The notes: generated by a model not told the origin, from the sequence alone. A DNA stretch of 64,000 nucleotides from Paracoccus sp. MBLB3053 (GCF_031822435.1 NZ_JAVQLW010000001.1:1061501-1125500), one strand, 5' to 3'. Positions 25,095-36,291 are shown, counted from the first letter of the stretch. Numbers and translations are program-made.

Positions 25095-26047
25095 GCCAGG
25101 GCCTTCGAGCCCATCTGCAGGAACTTCTGGCGCCGGTCCTTGATGATCTCGGACGGCTTCTTGCCTTCGAACTCGGCCAGCATCTCGGCAATGGCGTCGC
25201 CGACGGCCGTGATGGCTTCCATTGGGGCGCGTTGCGCTCCACCCATCGGTTCGGGGATGATGCGGTCGACCACTTCCAGCTTCTTCAGATCCTGCGCGGT
25301 CAGCTTCAGTGCATGGGCCGCCTCGCGCATTTTCTCGGCATCCTTCCACAGGATCGAGGCGCAGCCTTCGGGCGAGATCACCGAATAGATCGAATGCTCG
25401 AGCATGGCGATGCGGTTGGCGGTTGCAAAGGCGACGGCGCCGCCCGAACCACCTTCACCGATCACCACCGAGACCAGCGGGACGCCGATCTGCAGGCATT
25501 TCTCGGTCGAACGCGCGATGGCCTCGGACTGGCCGCGCTCTTCCGCGCCCTTGCCGGGATAGGCGCCGGGGGTGTCGACGAGCGAGATTACCGGAAGACG
25601 GAACCGGTCGGCCAGATCCATCAGGCGGATCGCCTTGCGGTAACCCTCGGGACGCGCCATGCCGAAATTGTGGGTCAGCCGGGACTTTGTGTCATTGCCC
25701 TTTTCATGGCCGATCACCACGCAGGCCTGATCGCGGAACCGGGCAAGCCCGCCCATGACGGCATGATCCTCGCCAAAGGCGCGGTCGCCGGCAAGCGGGG
25801 TATATTCGCTGAACAGCGCCGCGATGTAATCGCGGCAATGCGGACGCTCGGGGTGGCGGGCCACCTGCGTCTTGCGCCAGGGATCGAGCTGCTTGTAAAG
25901 GTCGCGCAGCATCTCCTCGGCCTTCTTGTCGAGCGCGGCGGCCTCTTTTTCCAGGTCCACGCCTTCGCCCTTGCGGGCAAGCACGCGCAGCTCTTCCGCC
26001 TTGCCTTCAAGATCGGCAAGAGGCTTTTCGAACTCGAGATAGGTCAT
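25091..26047 (-). CDS. accA: Acetyl-CoA carboxylase carboxyltransferase subunit alpha
   Basis: A 318-residue protein of normal AccA length and sequence: [20 protein letters not shown] at the start, the carboxyltransferase core [36 protein letters not shown] and [16 protein letters not shown]. With AccD it transfers the carboxyl group from biotin to acetyl-CoA, making malonyl-CoA for fatty-acid synthesis. accD is not in the window. Probably transcribed from its own promoter in the 75-base gap after moaE. Confidence 0.95.
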   Translation of the reverse strand: MTYLEFEKPLADLEGKAEELRVLARKGEGVDLEKEAAALDKKAEEMLRDLYKQLDPWRKTQVARHPERPHCRDYIAALFSEYTPLAGDRAFGEDHAVMGGLARFRDQACVVIGHEKGNDTKSRLTHNFGMARPEGYRKAIRLMDLADRFRLPVISLVDTPGAYPGKGAEERGQSEAIARSTEKCLQIGVPLVSVVIGEGGSGGAVAFATANRIAMLEHSIYSVISPEGCASILWKDAEKMREAAHALKLTAQDLKKLEVVDRIIPEPMGGAQRAPMEAITAVGDAIAEMLAEFEGKKPSEIIKDRRQKFLQMGSKALA

Positions 26048-26122
26048 TCACTGCTCCGCGTCGTCATCCGGTCGGGTTCGGCGTCTATATGATCGTCAAG
26101 CTGCAGGATTGCAACTTGTGGC

Positions 26123-26557
26123 TCACCACCGGGTCAGGGCGTCTTCGTCGGACACGCTGGCCTCGACCCAGTCGCCCGGCCCTTCGAGGGTGATTTCGCG
26201 CTTCCAGAAGGGCGCGCGTGACTTGAGCCAGTCCATTAGGAACTCGGCCCCTTCGAAGGCTGCGGCGCGATGGCGGGCAGCGGTCGCCACCATCATGATC
26301 GGCTCGCCGACCTCCAGCCTGCCATGGCGATGGATGATGATCCAGTCGATGAGGCCGAAGCGCTCGGCCGCCGCCTTGCCATGCGCCTCGAGCGATTTTT
26401 CGGTCATGCCGGGGTAATGTTCGATCTCCAGCGCTACCAGACGGCCGCCTTCGTCGCGCACAAGCCCCGAAAAGGTCACGATTGCCCCTGCGCCATGCCC
26501 GAAGCCCGCAAGTTCGGTGCCGATTTCGAAAGCTTCGGTCTGGACGCGTGCCGACAT
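26123..26557 (-). CDS. moaE: Molybdopterin synthase catalytic subunit MoaE
   Basis: A 144-residue MoaE: GAIVTFSGLVRDEGG near the N-terminus, the active-site region IIIHRHGRLEVGEPIMMVA and the conserved C-terminal Lys segment WLKSRAPFWKRE. It uses thiocarboxylated MoaD to insert the dithiolene sulfurs in molybdopterin. It follows moaD with a one-base gap, in the uvrC-pgsA-moaD-moaE order common in alphaproteobacteria. Confidence 0.93.
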   Translation of the reverse strand: MSARVQTEAFEIGTELAGFGHGAGAIVTFSGLVRDEGGRLVALEIEHYPGMTEKSLEAHGKAAAERFGLIDWIIIHRHGRLEVGEPIMMVATAARHRAAAFEGAEFLMDWLKSRAPFWKREITLEGPGDWVEASVSDEDALTRW

Positions 26558-26558
26558 C

Positions 26559-26816
26559 TCAGCCGCCTGTCATGGGCGGAAAGAAGGCGACTTCCCGCGC
26601 ACCGGAAAGTTCCGTGTCCAGATCGGCCAATTCCTGGTCGACCGCCACGCGCACCGCCGAAAGATCGGCCAGCGCGGCTGCGTGCCATTCGTCCATGGCG
26701 GCAAGCTCAGCGACCAGTTCGCGGATGTTGCCGGCCCTGGTCTCGATCCGCTCGCGTGGGTGGCCGACGCGTTCGCGCAGCCATGCGAAGTAGAGCACGT
26801 CAATAACCATTGCCAT
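26559..26816 (-). CDS. moaD: Molybdopterin synthase sulfur-carrier subunit MoaD
   Basis: An 85-residue ubiquitin-like protein ending in the diagnostic C-terminal Gly-Gly (FPPMTGG), which is adenylated and thiocarboxylated by MoeB-type enzymes. YFAWLRERVG and the helix AELAAMDEWHAA fit MoaD. The start overlaps the pgsA 3' end by 17 bases. Partner of MoaE encoded one base downstream. Confidence 0.92.
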   Translation of the reverse strand: MAMVIDVLYFAWLRERVGHPRERIETRAGNIRELVAELAAMDEWHAAALADLSAVRVAVDQELADLDTELSGAREVAFFPPMTGG

Positions 26817-27429
26817 CCCTCAGGAATGGCCGGGTCTTGTCGAAATAGTCCCACCCGGTGATCGCCGTCAGCAACGCGGCGATCCAGAACAGCAAGAGCC
26901 CGGCCTGCGTCGCCAGATCCGACCAGTTGTCCGACCAGGGCAGGCGCGTTTCGCCGACCTGCGGAGGGTGGCCGACTTCGTAATAATTCAGGCCGGTGCC
27001 GAGGAAGAGCACGGCGATGGCGGTCATCTGCGCAGTGGTCTTCCATTTCGCGAGCTTGGTTACCTTCAGCATCCGCGACTTGTCGCCGAGATACTCGCGC
27101 AGACCCGATACGAAGACCTCGCGGAACAGGATGACGGTCGCCGGCAGGATAAGCCAGGGGTTCATTCCGGAATAGCCGGTAATCACCACGACGGCGATGA
27201 TCACCATCGCCTTGTCCGCAATAGGGTCCATGGCCGCGCCAAACCGGCTTTCCTGACCCCAGGCACGGGCCAGGTAGCCATCGAACCAGTCGGTGATCGC
27301 GGCGATCAGGAACAGGGCCAGGGCCGCGAAATCTGCAAGCGGCCGGCTGAGGAAAAAGAACATCAGCGGCACGAGGGGCGCGGCGACCAGCCGCAGAAGT
27401 GTCAGTATATTGGGCAATGTCCAGCGCAT
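26800..27429 (-). CDS. pgsA: CDP-diacylglycerol-glycerol-3-phosphate 3-phosphatidyltransferase
   Basis: A 209-residue CDP-alcohol phosphatidyltransferase with the full D-x2-DG-x2-AR-x8-G-x3-D-x3-D motif (DWFDGYLAR, then GAAMDPIADK) and about five transmembrane helices. It makes phosphatidylglycerophosphate in the inner membrane. ATG 27429 (MRWTLPNILTLLRL) is the family start; the longer open frame upstream runs through a non-coding stretch after uvrC. Its C-terminal GNGY overlaps moaD. Confidence 0.92.
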   Translation of the reverse strand: MRWTLPNILTLLRLVAAPLVPLMFFFLSRPLADFAALALFLIAAITDWFDGYLARAWGQESRFGAAMDPIADKAMVIIAVVVITGYSGMNPWLILPATVILFREVFVSGLREYLGDKSRMLKVTKLAKWKTTAQMTAIAVLFLGTGLNYYEVGHPPQVGETRLPWSDNWSDLATQAGLLLFWIAALLTAITGWDYFDKTRPFLRDGNGY

Positions 27430-27741
27430 GGGCGGCAATCTAGGCTGTCCTGTGCGCCGGGGGAAGGGTCGAGGCGCCCTGCTCGCAAAGAAATGCAATC
27501 GGGCCGGGTCTGGCTTCGCGATCGCGGACATGACCTGTACGTTACGCATTTCGCGGACGGCGGCAACGATCTTGCCATCGAGCCGCCTTCCAACCGAGCC
27601 CCGAAAAACCCCAGGCGTTTGAACGGGGCAAAAGGCGGCCGACCCGGTCGACTCTGCTTTCCGAGTTCCCCCCTGAGAGCTGATCTCGGGCGCGGCAGCG
27701 CGGCCGTTCTTCAACGACCGATCGCGAAGTTCCTGCGGCTC
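27430..27741. other. 312-base uvrC-pgsA intergenic stretch
   Basis: No convincing gene: the open frames here are arginine- and proline-rich shadow frames without family features or a ribosome-binding site. It contains the two-tier hairpin described at 27582-27639. On the minus strand it is the downstream region of uvrC and leader of pgsA. Confidence 0.5.
27582..27639 (-). other. Two-tier stem-loop between uvrC and pgsA
   Basis: Outer arms GCCGCCTT (27582-27589) and AAGGCGGC (27632-27639) are perfectly complementary, and so are inner arms GCCCCG (27598-27603) and CGGGGC (27624-27629), leaving a 20-base apical loop. It may be a uvrC terminator or processing element, or a structured pgsA leader. 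Confidence 0.5.
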
Positions 27742-29613
27742 TCAACCCTGCTGGAAATGATCGACGATCTTCTGGGCCAGAGCCTCGCTGATTCCCTCGA
27801 CCGCGACGAGATCGGCAAGACCCGCACGCGACACGGCCTTTGCGCTGCCGAAATGCGCAAGCAGCGCGCGCTTGCGGGCCGCGCCAACCCCGGCGATCTC
27901 GTCCAGCGGGTTCGCCATCGCCGCCTTGGCCCGTTTCGCACGATGCGTGCCGATGGCCCAGCGATGGGCCTCGTCCCGCATGCGCTGAACGAAATACAGC
28001 ACCGGGTCGTTCATGCGCAGGGCAAACGGGCGCTGGCCGGGGCGGTGGAACTCTTCCTTGCCGTGGTCGCGATCCTCGCCCTTGGCGACGCCGACCATGG
28101 GGATGTCCTCAACCCCCATCTCGGCCATGATCTCATGCACTGCCGAAACCTGACCCGCGCCGCCGTCGATCAGCAGCAGATCGGGCCATGCCTCTGTTTC
28201 GCGATCGGGGTCCTCTTTCAGAAGGCGGGAAAAGCGGCGGGTAAGCACTTCCTTCATCATGCCGAAATCGTCGCCCGGCGTGATTTCGGTGCCCTTGATG
28301 TTGAACTTGCGATACTGGCTCTTGATCCAGCCTTCGGGGCCCGAAACGACCATGCCGCCGACCGCATTCGTCCCCTGGATGTGGCTGTTGTCATAGATCT
28401 CGATGCGTTGCGGCGGCGCAGGCAGATCGAATGCCTCGGCCAGGCCTTCCAGCAGGCGCTGCTGCGCCGCGCTTTCCGACATGCGGCGCGCAAGGCTTTC
28501 ACGCGCATTGCGCAGGGCGTTCTCGACCAACTCGGCCTTCTCGCCGCGCTGAGGCACGCCCAGAACGACCTTTCGACCGGCACGCTCGGTCAGAACCTCG
28601 GCCATGAGGTCGGGGTCCTCGATTCCGTGCGACAACAGGATCATGCGCGGCGGCACCTTGCCGTCATAGAACTGGGCAAGGAACGCCTGCATCACCTCAT
28701 CTGAGGATTCGACTCCGTTGAGCTTGGGATAGAAGTCGCGGTTCCCCCAGCTTTGGTTGGCACGGATGAAGAAGACCTGGACGCAGGCCTGCCCGCCCTC
28801 GATATGCAGCGCGATGACATCGGCTTCGGGCACGCCGCGAGGGTTGATCGCCTGTACCGACTGGACAGCGGTCAGCGCCTTGATCCGGTCACGCAAGGCG
28901 GCTGCGCGTTCGTATTCCATGGCCTCGCTGGCCTCGGTCATCTCGCGCGCAAGATCGGCCTGGATACGGGTCGTCTTGCCGCGCAGGAAAAGCTCGGCAT
29001 CGGAAACGAGGGAATTGTAGTCTTCAAGTTCGATCCGCCCGACACAGGGCGCGGCGCAGCGCTTGATCTGGTAAAGAAGGCATGGCCGGGTCCGGCTGGA
29101 AAATGTCGCATCCGTGCAGGAGCGCAGCAGGAAGACCCGCTGCAACTGGTTCAGGGTCCGGTTGACCGCGCCAGCGCTGGCGAAGGGGCCGTAATAGTCG
29201 CCCTTTTCCGATTTCGCGCCCCGATGTTTCTTGATCTGGGCAAAGGGATGGGACTTGGCGACCAGAATGTTCGGAAAGGATTTGTCGTCGCGCAGAAGCA
29301 CGTTGTAGCGCGGCTTCAGTTGCTTGATCAGGTTCTGTTCCAGCAGCAGCGCCTCGGTCTCGGTGCGCGTGGTCAGGAACATCATCGAACAGGTTTCACG
29401 GATCATCCGCGCGATGCGCGCCGAATGTCCCGTGCCGCGGGCATAGTTCGAAACGCGTGCCTTGAGGTTGCGCGCCTTGCCGACATAGAGCACTGCGCCC
29501 TGGGCATCGAGCATGCGATACACGCCCGGCGAAGCGTCGAGCGTTTTCAGATATCCATGGATCAGCGACTGCCCCGTTTTGGGCGGCGGCGCCGTATGAG
29601 AAGAATCAGTCAT
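27742..29613 (-). CDS. uvrC: Excinuclease ABC subunit C
   Basis: A 623-residue UvrC: N-terminal GIY-YIG nuclease domain ([20 protein letters not shown]), the Cys-rich linker ([14 protein letters not shown]), UVR helix, the C-terminal RNase-H-like nuclease ([29 protein letters not shown]) and tandem helix-hairpin-helix motifs ([16 protein letters not shown]). It makes both incisions in nucleotide excision repair with UvrA and UvrB. No Rhodobacter-type LexA box (GTTC-N7-GTTC) was seen upstream. The upstream region is the AT-rich gap described separately. Confidence 0.95.
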   Translation of the reverse strand: MTDSSHTAPPPKTGQSLIHGYLKTLDASPGVYRMLDAQGAVLYVGKARNLKARVSNYARGTGHSARIARMIRETCSMMFLTTRTETEALLLEQNLIKQLKPRYNVLLRDDKSFPNILVAKSHPFAQIKKHRGAKSEKGDYYGPFASAGAVNRTLNQLQRVFLLRSCTDATFSSRTRPCLLYQIKRCAAPCVGRIELEDYNSLVSDAELFLRGKTTRIQADLAREMTEASEAMEYERAAALRDRIKALTAVQSVQAINPRGVPEADVIALHIEGGQACVQVFFIRANQSWGNRDFYPKLNGVESSDEVMQAFLAQFYDGKVPPRMILLSHGIEDPDLMAEVLTERAGRKVVLGVPQRGEKAELVENALRNARESLARRMSESAAQQRLLEGLAEAFDLPAPPQRIEIYDNSHIQGTNAVGGMVVSGPEGWIKSQYRKFNIKGTEITPGDDFGMMKEVLTRRFSRLLKEDPDRETEAWPDLLLIDGGAGQVSAVHEIMAEMGVEDIPMVGVAKGEDRDHGKEEFHRPGQRPFALRMNDPVLYFVQRMRDEAHRWAIGTHRAKRAKAAMANPLDEIAGVGAARKRALLAHFGSAKAVSRAGLADLVAVEGISEALAQKIVDHFQQG

Positions 29614-30134
29614 GGCCTGTCAATAAAATGATTCCCGAATCCGGCTGCAAGTTTGCGAACCGAAGATCAAGATGAATCCTGTCCACGGAATCTGTGGATA
29701 AGTCTGTGGGTGTCCTTGGGGGCATCATAGCTTCGCCAAGCGTTTATTGGGGATTCATTGACTTGCCGAAAAAATACGCAGTTTTGCATCATATTGATTT
29801 TGCTCATTATTTTTTATGCCCGCAACAATCGTATGAAAACACTGTCAGAATCGTGAACTTATTGCGAAGGTTAACGGCGAGGTGGACAACTTGTCGCGCT
29901 TGCAAGCCCCGCAGACACCAATCCTAGAATGGTAGGCTCGACGTCACGACAAGTCCGTCAACCCGGATTATCCGTGCGATTGCATGTGCTGTCGGGTAGG
30001 AACTCCTCGATCCACATGATCGGTTGGCTGAACTTCGATCCGGGCAGATCCAGAATTGGCGCAATCGGACCCGTTCGCGCTGTCGTTCAGCCGCGAGGAA
30101 AGCAGCTATCGCGCGGTTTCGCGCGACAGACACG
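29614..30134. other. AT-rich gene-free region with DnaA-box-like and clustered GANTC sites
   Basis: About 520 bases without a convincing gene; 29740-29870 is markedly AT-richer than the window. TGTGGATAA (29693-29701) is the exact complement of the DnaA box TTATCCACA, and GGTGGACAA (29881-29889) is a 7/9 match. GANTC, the CcrM methylation site, occurs at 29603, 29637, 29674, 29688, 29752 and 29848. It is the upstream region of uvrC. The half from 29940 to 30134 shows nothing I can name. Confidence 0.5.
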
Positions 30135-30245
30135 TCACTTGTGGGGAATGCCGAGAATGCGCGCGATGATGCGCCGCACGCCTGGCCCGGCCATGAGCGC
30201 GAGGATGCAGATTACGAGCAGGCAAAGGATTACGGTCTTGATCAT
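30135..30245 (-). CDS. Small single-pass membrane protein coupled to the S49 peptidase gene
   Basis: A 36-residue ORF beginning MIKTVILCLLVICILALM and ending GVRRIIARILGIPHK. It has one hydrophobic helix (about residues 3-20) followed by a basic amphipathic tail, so a positive-inside arrangement with the tail in the cytoplasm is expected. Its ATG overlaps the stop of the SppA-like gene (TGATG), a strong sign of coupled translation, and codon use is GC3-rich like its neighbours. I recognise no family. It may be a partner or regulator of the membrane peptidase; this is inference from position. Confidence 0.6.
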   Translation of the reverse strand: MIKTVILCLLVICILALMAGPGVRRIIARILGIPHK

Positions 30246-31048
30246 CAGCCCCTCGCATCAAAGCGGGCGAATTCGACCCGCTCTTCGATCGTCTCCATGA
30301 CATCGCCGGCCGAAAGCCCCAACCGGCGCAGCAGCGAACTGCGCTGACCATAGGTCTGGAACCGCACCTTCTTGCCATAGAGCTCTCGCATCTTTGGGAC
30401 CAGATGCGCAATCCCGTCGGCCAGGCCAAGGGATACGGCCTCTCGTCCCGTCCATATATCGCCGGTGAACAGGTCCAGATCCTGCGGCAGCCGGCCGCCG
30501 CGTCGTGACCTGATCTGGTCCTTGAACGCCTCATGGATCGGAAGAAGAATGCGGTTCAGCCGTTCTACATCTTCGGGTTTCTCGGGGCGGAAGGGGTCGA
30601 GCAGGGATTTCGACTGCCCGGCGGTGTGGACCCGGCGTTCGATGCCATAGCGCTGGATCAGGTCTGAAAATCCGAAACCCGCCGATATGACGCCGATCGA
30701 GCCGAGCACCGAACTCTCATCCGCCCAGATATAATCCGCGGCCGACGCAAGCCAGTAGCCGCCAGATGCCGCGACATCCTCGACGAAGGCATGGACGGGC
30801 ACCTCGTGTTCTTCGGACAGGCGGCGAATACGGGCGCCGATCAGGCTCGACTGAACCGGAGAACCGCCAGGAGAATTGAGCGCGAGGGCGACGGCGACCG
30901 GCTTGCGGCGCTTGAAGGCTCGTTCGAGCAGCGGCGCCAGGGCTGCATCCGACATCCCGGCACCGGTGGTCCGCCCCGATGCACCAATGACGCCCTGAAG
31001 GCGGATGACTGCAACTGTGGCGGGGCGATTGAGAAAGGGAATTTGCAT
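30245..31048 (-). CDS. S49 family peptidase (SppA-like signal peptide peptidase)
   Basis: A 267-residue ClpP-fold serine protease. The nucleophile Ser is in EDVAASGGYWLASAADYI and the general-base Lys in AGQSKSLLDPFRPEK, the SppA Ser/Lys dyad; ALNSPGGSPVQSS forms the oxyanion strand. It is the short (single-domain) SppA type and lacks an obvious transmembrane anchor. ATG 31048 (MQIPFLNRP) with GGAAA before it is preferred over a TTG at 31084. It follows the ribokinase gene closely and is coupled to the small membrane ORF. Likely role: degrading membrane-embedded peptides. Confidence 0.85.
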   Translation of the reverse strand: MQIPFLNRPATVAVIRLQGVIGASGRTTGAGMSDAALAPLLERAFKRRKPVAVALALNSPGGSPVQSSLIGARIRRLSEEHEVPVHAFVEDVAASGGYWLASAADYIWADESSVLGSIGVISAGFGFSDLIQRYGIERRVHTAGQSKSLLDPFRPEKPEDVERLNRILLPIHEAFKDQIRSRRGGRLPQDLDLFTGDIWTGREAVSLGLADGIAHLVPKMRELYGKKVRFQTYGQRSSLLRRLGLSAGDVMETIEERVEFARFDARG

Positions 31049-31087
31049 GCGTTTCCAGATAGGAACGGAAGGCGGAGTCGGCAAGCG

Positions 31088-31963
31088 CTAGACGGTTGAT
31101 TCAAGGAAGGCCAGGACGTCGGCGCGGTCAGGCATGGCATCGCCCGCGCCCGGCCTGGTGACCTGGACGGCCGCTGCGGCCGCAGCATGGCGGAGCGCGG
31201 TCGGAATGTCCTCTCCACGGGAAAGCCCCGCTGCAAACCAGCCGGCAAAACAGTCGCCGGCTCCGGTCGTGTCGATGGCCGAGACGCGATAGGCCGACTG
31301 GTGATGGGTCTTTGCGTTTATCAGATCGCGAAATTCGGCGCCTGCCGCCCCGCGCGTGATCAGCACGCCCTCAACGGGCAGGTGCTCGCCAAACGCTGCG
31401 AAGGTCTCTGCGGCCTCGCCTTCGTTGACGGCAAGGATCGAGACATGCGGCAGGACTTCGCGCAGGGCGGCGAGCTCGAAGGGGGCTGCGGAATAGATCA
31501 CGGTCGCGCCTGCCGCCCGTGCCTGGCTCGCCGCTTCCACCTGCAGGTTCGTTTCGTTCTGCATCAGCAGGATGTCACCCGGCCCGATGGCAGAGAGATC
31601 GCGGCGGACCGAATCTTCGGGTAAGGCGCGATTGGCGCCGCCATGAAGGATAATCGAATTCTCGGCAGACCGGTCGACCAGGATGATCGCATGTCCGGTT
31701 GCGTGATCGGCCAGCCGGGCAATGCGATCCGTTTCCACGCCGGCATTGCCGAGCCTGTCAAGCACCCAGCCATCGCCCGTGCCCATCGCACCAAGATGGA
31801 TCACCTGCGCGCCTGCACGGGCCGCAGCAACCGACTGGTTCGCGCCCTTGCCGCCAAGCCCGTGCGACAAATCAAGCGAATGGATCGTCTCGCCCGATCG
31901 GGGCAGGTTCGCCAGCCGATAGACATGGTCGATATTGATCGAGCCGAGATTGTAGATCGTCAT
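31088..31963 (-). CDS. rbsK: Ribokinase (PfkB family)
   Basis: A 291-residue PfkB-family sugar kinase with the N-terminal signature LGGKGANQSVAAARAG and the C-terminal DTTGAGDCFAGWFAAG with the catalytic Asp, both in ribokinase form (GGKGANQ). It phosphorylates ribose at O5. No ribose transporter or rbsD is adjacent, so a related sugar or nucleoside cannot be excluded. Lies upstream of the SppA-like gene on the same strand. Confidence 0.83.
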   Translation of the reverse strand: MTIYNLGSINIDHVYRLANLPRSGETIHSLDLSHGLGGKGANQSVAAARAGAQVIHLGAMGTGDGWVLDRLGNAGVETDRIARLADHATGHAIILVDRSAENSIILHGGANRALPEDSVRRDLSAIGPGDILLMQNETNLQVEAASQARAAGATVIYSAAPFELAALREVLPHVSILAVNEGEAAETFAAFGEHLPVEGVLITRGAAGAEFRDLINAKTHHQSAYRVSAIDTTGAGDCFAGWFAAGLSRGEDIPTALRHAAAAAAVQVTRPGAGDAMPDRADVLAFLESTV

Positions 31964-32030
31964 CGCCGGGTCTCCAATGCGCTGGAGGGTTATCTGGCCC
32001 CTATGCCCCTGGATTGTCCAGTCGGTGAAA

Positions 32031-32056
32031 TGTGAAACGCGCCCCGGAGGGCGCGT
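32031..32056 (-). terminator. Terminator of the bc1 operon
   Basis: ACGCGCCC (32037-32044) / GGGCGCGT (32049-32056) is a perfect 8-bp stem with a CGGA tetraloop, followed on the minus strand by TTTCACATTTC. It lies 26 bases after the cytochrome c1 stop. Confidence 0.75.
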
Positions 32057-32081
32057 CCTTTCCCCGCGTTCCGGGTATGTC

Positions 32082-33374
32082 TTACTCGGGCTTGCGACCG
32101 TGCTTGATCGGCCACCAAAGCTTCTTGTTGGTCAGGTAGAGGAGCGAGGCCAGCAAGATGAGGAAGATCACCGATGCCATCCCGACCTGCTTGCGCGCCA
32201 TCATCTTGGGTTCGGCTGTCCACATCAGGAAGGCGGAGACATCGCGTGCCATCTGGTCGACGCTGGCTTCCGTGCCATCCTCGTAGGTGACCAGATCGTC
32301 GGACAGCGGAGGCGGCATCTTGATCCAGCCGGACGGAAAGGCCGAGTTGTGATAGAAGGTGCTGCCTGCCTCGTCCTTGCTTTCCCCATCATAGCCGGTC
32401 AGGACGGCATGGATATATTCCGGCCCCCCGATGCCACGGAAGAACTGGGTGATGCCCGTGCCGTAAGGGCCATGGAAGCCAGAGCGCGCCTTGGCCATCA
32501 GCGACAGGTCCGGGCCCATGCCTTCGTCCAGGATGGTCGGGAAATGGTCGGTCGGAACGCGCGGGCGATCTTCTCCGGTCTCTGCGTCGGTGATGTCGAG
32601 GTTGGCGGCATAGGCGCGCACCTGATCTTCGGGCAGGCCCGGGCCGCCGCTGTCGCCAAGCGTGCGCAACGGAACATAGCGCAGCCCGTGGCATGCTGCG
32701 CAAACCTCGGTGTAGACCTGCAGACCACGCTGCAGTTGGAACTGGTCGTAGCTGCCGAACGGGCCCTCGAAGCTGAACGAGATGTCCTCGATATGCGCGG
32801 CAGCGTGTGAGCCGGTCTCTTCTTCATGCTCGCCTTCGCCAACGGCATGTTCATCTTCTGCCGCAACCGGGGCCTCTGCGGTCTCGACCGCTGCCGGATC
32901 AGCCGCTTCCGGCGTTTCAGGAGCTGCTGCTTCCTCCGCAGGTTCATCTGCTGCGGGGGCAGGGTTGTCGGAAGCAGTTTCGGCAGGCTCTGCCTCGGTC
33001 GGATTTGCCTGGGCCGGAGCGGTTTCCGCAGGTTCGGCTTCGGCAGGCGCGGCTTCCACCGGAGCTTCGGCAGGCGCTTGCGCGGCGGCCGCTTGCGTTT
33101 CCGGCTGGGCCTCCGGCTCTGCAACCGTAGCGGGCTCCGCCGCTGTTTCCGTCGCGGGCTCCCCCGCGGCTGCGCTGCTTGCCTCTGCCGGTGCTTCTGC
33201 TTCCGGTGCGGGTGCGGGTGCGGGTGCGGGTGCGGGTGCCGTGCCGGTATGATAGCTCGAACCAGCCGGCGCAGTGGTGCCCGGCGCGGTGGAGCTGTCT
33301 TGCGCCACAGCGCCACCGGCCAGGGCAACCGTCAGAGCTGCAACAGCCGTGAGCGATGCATTTCTCAGGGTCAT
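32082..33374 (-). CDS. fbcC: Cytochrome c1 of the bc1 complex, with long acidic Ala/Pro/Glu-rich region
   Basis: A 430-residue cytochrome c1. A signal peptide (ending GGAVAQ) is followed by about 165 residues made almost only of Ala, Pro, Glu, Thr and Val, strongly acidic, then the haem domain with [13 protein letters not shown] (CxxCH, near residue 224), the Met-ligand region and a C-terminal anchor helix ([17 protein letters not shown]). The Paracoccus denitrificans protein carries the same kind of extension, which is the main clue to the host. The product accepts electrons from the Rieske protein and passes them to cytochrome c. Third gene of the fbc operon. Confidence 0.95.
   Translation of the reverse strand: MTLRNASLTAVAALTVALAGGAVAQDSSTAPGTTAPAGSSYHTGTAPAPAPAPAPAPEAEAPAEASSAAAGEPATETAAEPATVAEPEAQPETQAAAAQAPAEAPVEAAPAEAEPAETAPAQANPTEAEPAETASDNPAPAADEPAEEAAAPETPEAADPAAVETAEAPVAAEDEHAVGEGEHEEETGSHAAAHIEDISFSFEGPFGSYDQFQLQRGLQVYTEVCAACHGLRYVPLRTLGDSGGPGLPEDQVRAYAANLDITDAETGEDRPRVPTDHFPTILDEGMGPDLSLMAKARSGFHGPYGTGITQFFRGIGGPEYIHAVLTGYDGESKDEAGSTFYHNSAFPSGWIKMPPPLSDDLVTYEDGTEASVDQMARDVSAFLMWTAEPKMMARKQVGMASVIFLILLASLLYLTNKKLWWPIKHGRKPE
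33205..33240. repeat. Hexanucleotide tandem repeat inside fbcC
   Basis: Six head-to-tail copies of GGTGCG (the last is GGTGCC) encode an Ala-Pro repeat in the low-complexity part of cytochrome c1. Because the unit is six bases, copy-number change by slippage would keep the frame and only alter linker length. Confidence 0.85.
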
Positions 33375-33386
33375 CGTTGCGTCTCC

Positions 33387-35307
<1,921 letters not shown>

Positions 35308-35502
35308 TGTTGCTCTCGGGAAGAGCGATACGACAGAGCGGGCCGTGATCCTCACGTCCCCCTCCCTCGCGAGTTTGTAGCGGTCAAATTTTTGTCAGTC
35401 TAGCGCGGTGGGGAAGGCAAAGCGTCGCAACTTCGATCAAGTGTGGGATTTTGGTTGCGGCCTTGCGTCCTCCTGCACGGCCCGTGTCGCGGTTGCCGGC
35501 GT

Positions 35503-36291
35503 TCATAGCAGCCCCTCGGCGCGAAAGCTCAGCTCACGCGACTTGCCGATGATGAGATGGTCATGCACGGTGATTCCCATGATCTCGGCCGCAGTCGAAA
35601 TGCGGCTGGTCATGGAAATATCGGCCTGTGATGGGGTCGGGTCCCCAGATGGGTGGTTGTGGACGAGAATCAACGCGCTTGCGGAAAGTTCGATCGCTCG
35701 TCGCAGGATCTCGCGCGGGTAGACGGGGACATGGTCGACCGTGCCGCGCGATTGTTCCTCATCCGCGACAAGCACGTTCTTGCGATCAAGGTAAAGGACG
35801 CGGAATTCCTCGATTTCGCGATGCGCCATGGCGGTGTGGCAATAGTCAAGCAGAGCGTCCCAGCTTGTCAGCACCGGGCGATGCATCACCCGTGATCTTG
35901 CAAGGCGCTGCGCCGCGGCCTCGACGATCTTGAGTTCCTGTATGACTGCCGGGCCAATACCCTGGACCTCGCCAAGTCGGGCCGGCGGGGCTGAGAGAAC
36001 GCGGTTGAAATCCCCGAAACGATCAATCAACAGCCGGGCCAGCGGCTTCACGTCCTGTCGTGGAATGGCGCGGAAAAGAACCAGTTCCAGAAGTTCGTAA
36101 TCCGGCATCGCGGCCGCGCCGCCCTGCATGAAGCGCTCGCGCAACCGGGCGCGATGATCCGAGATATAGCTTGGAAGCCGCCCAGCTGCCGGCAGAGTGG
36201 CAGCCTGCGGCACTTCGTCGCCCCCCATTCCCGATGCTGATTCCGGGAAAAGCGGAAGATGTGCTTCGTCGAAGGAGCGATTCGGACCCAT
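35503..36291 (-). CDS. radC: RadC/JAB-domain family protein
   Basis: A 262-residue RadC-type protein: N-terminal helix-hairpin-helix region (LGEVQGIGPAVIQELKIVE) and the MPN/JAB metal site HNHPSGDPTPSQAD in the C-terminal half. The name RadC is historical; a direct repair function is doubtful and the family probably has DNA-linked metalloprotease or nuclease activity. The first 40 residues are poorly conserved. It is downstream of dnaJ on the same strand but separated by a terminator. Confidence 0.9.
   Translation of the reverse strand: MGPNRSFDEAHLPLFPESASGMGGDEVPQAATLPAAGRLPSYISDHRARLRERFMQGGAAAMPDYELLELVLFRAIPRQDVKPLARLLIDRFGDFNRVLSAPPARLGEVQGIGPAVIQELKIVEAAAQRLARSRVMHRPVLTSWDALLDYCHTAMAHREIEEFRVLYLDRKNVLVADEEQSRGTVDHVPVYPREILRRAIELSASALILVHNHPSGDPTPSQADISMTSRISTAAEIMGITVHDHLIIGKSRELSFRAEGLL

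Noticed and set aside
29740..29870. AT-rich block as a sign of horizontal transfer
   Set aside because: It is short, gene-free and flanked by ordinary core genes (uvrC, sppA-like, rbsK), so a regulatory role is more likely than an island.
29694..29927. A 77-codon plus-strand ORF in the AT-rich gap
   Set aside because: No ribosome-binding site, composition follows the AT-rich block, and it lies across the DnaA-box/GANTC area; treated as non-coding.
29924..30133. A 69-codon minus-strand frame starting GTG right after the 36-residue ORF
   Set aside because: Its composition is Arg/Ser-rich without hydrophobic core or motif; position alone is not enough.
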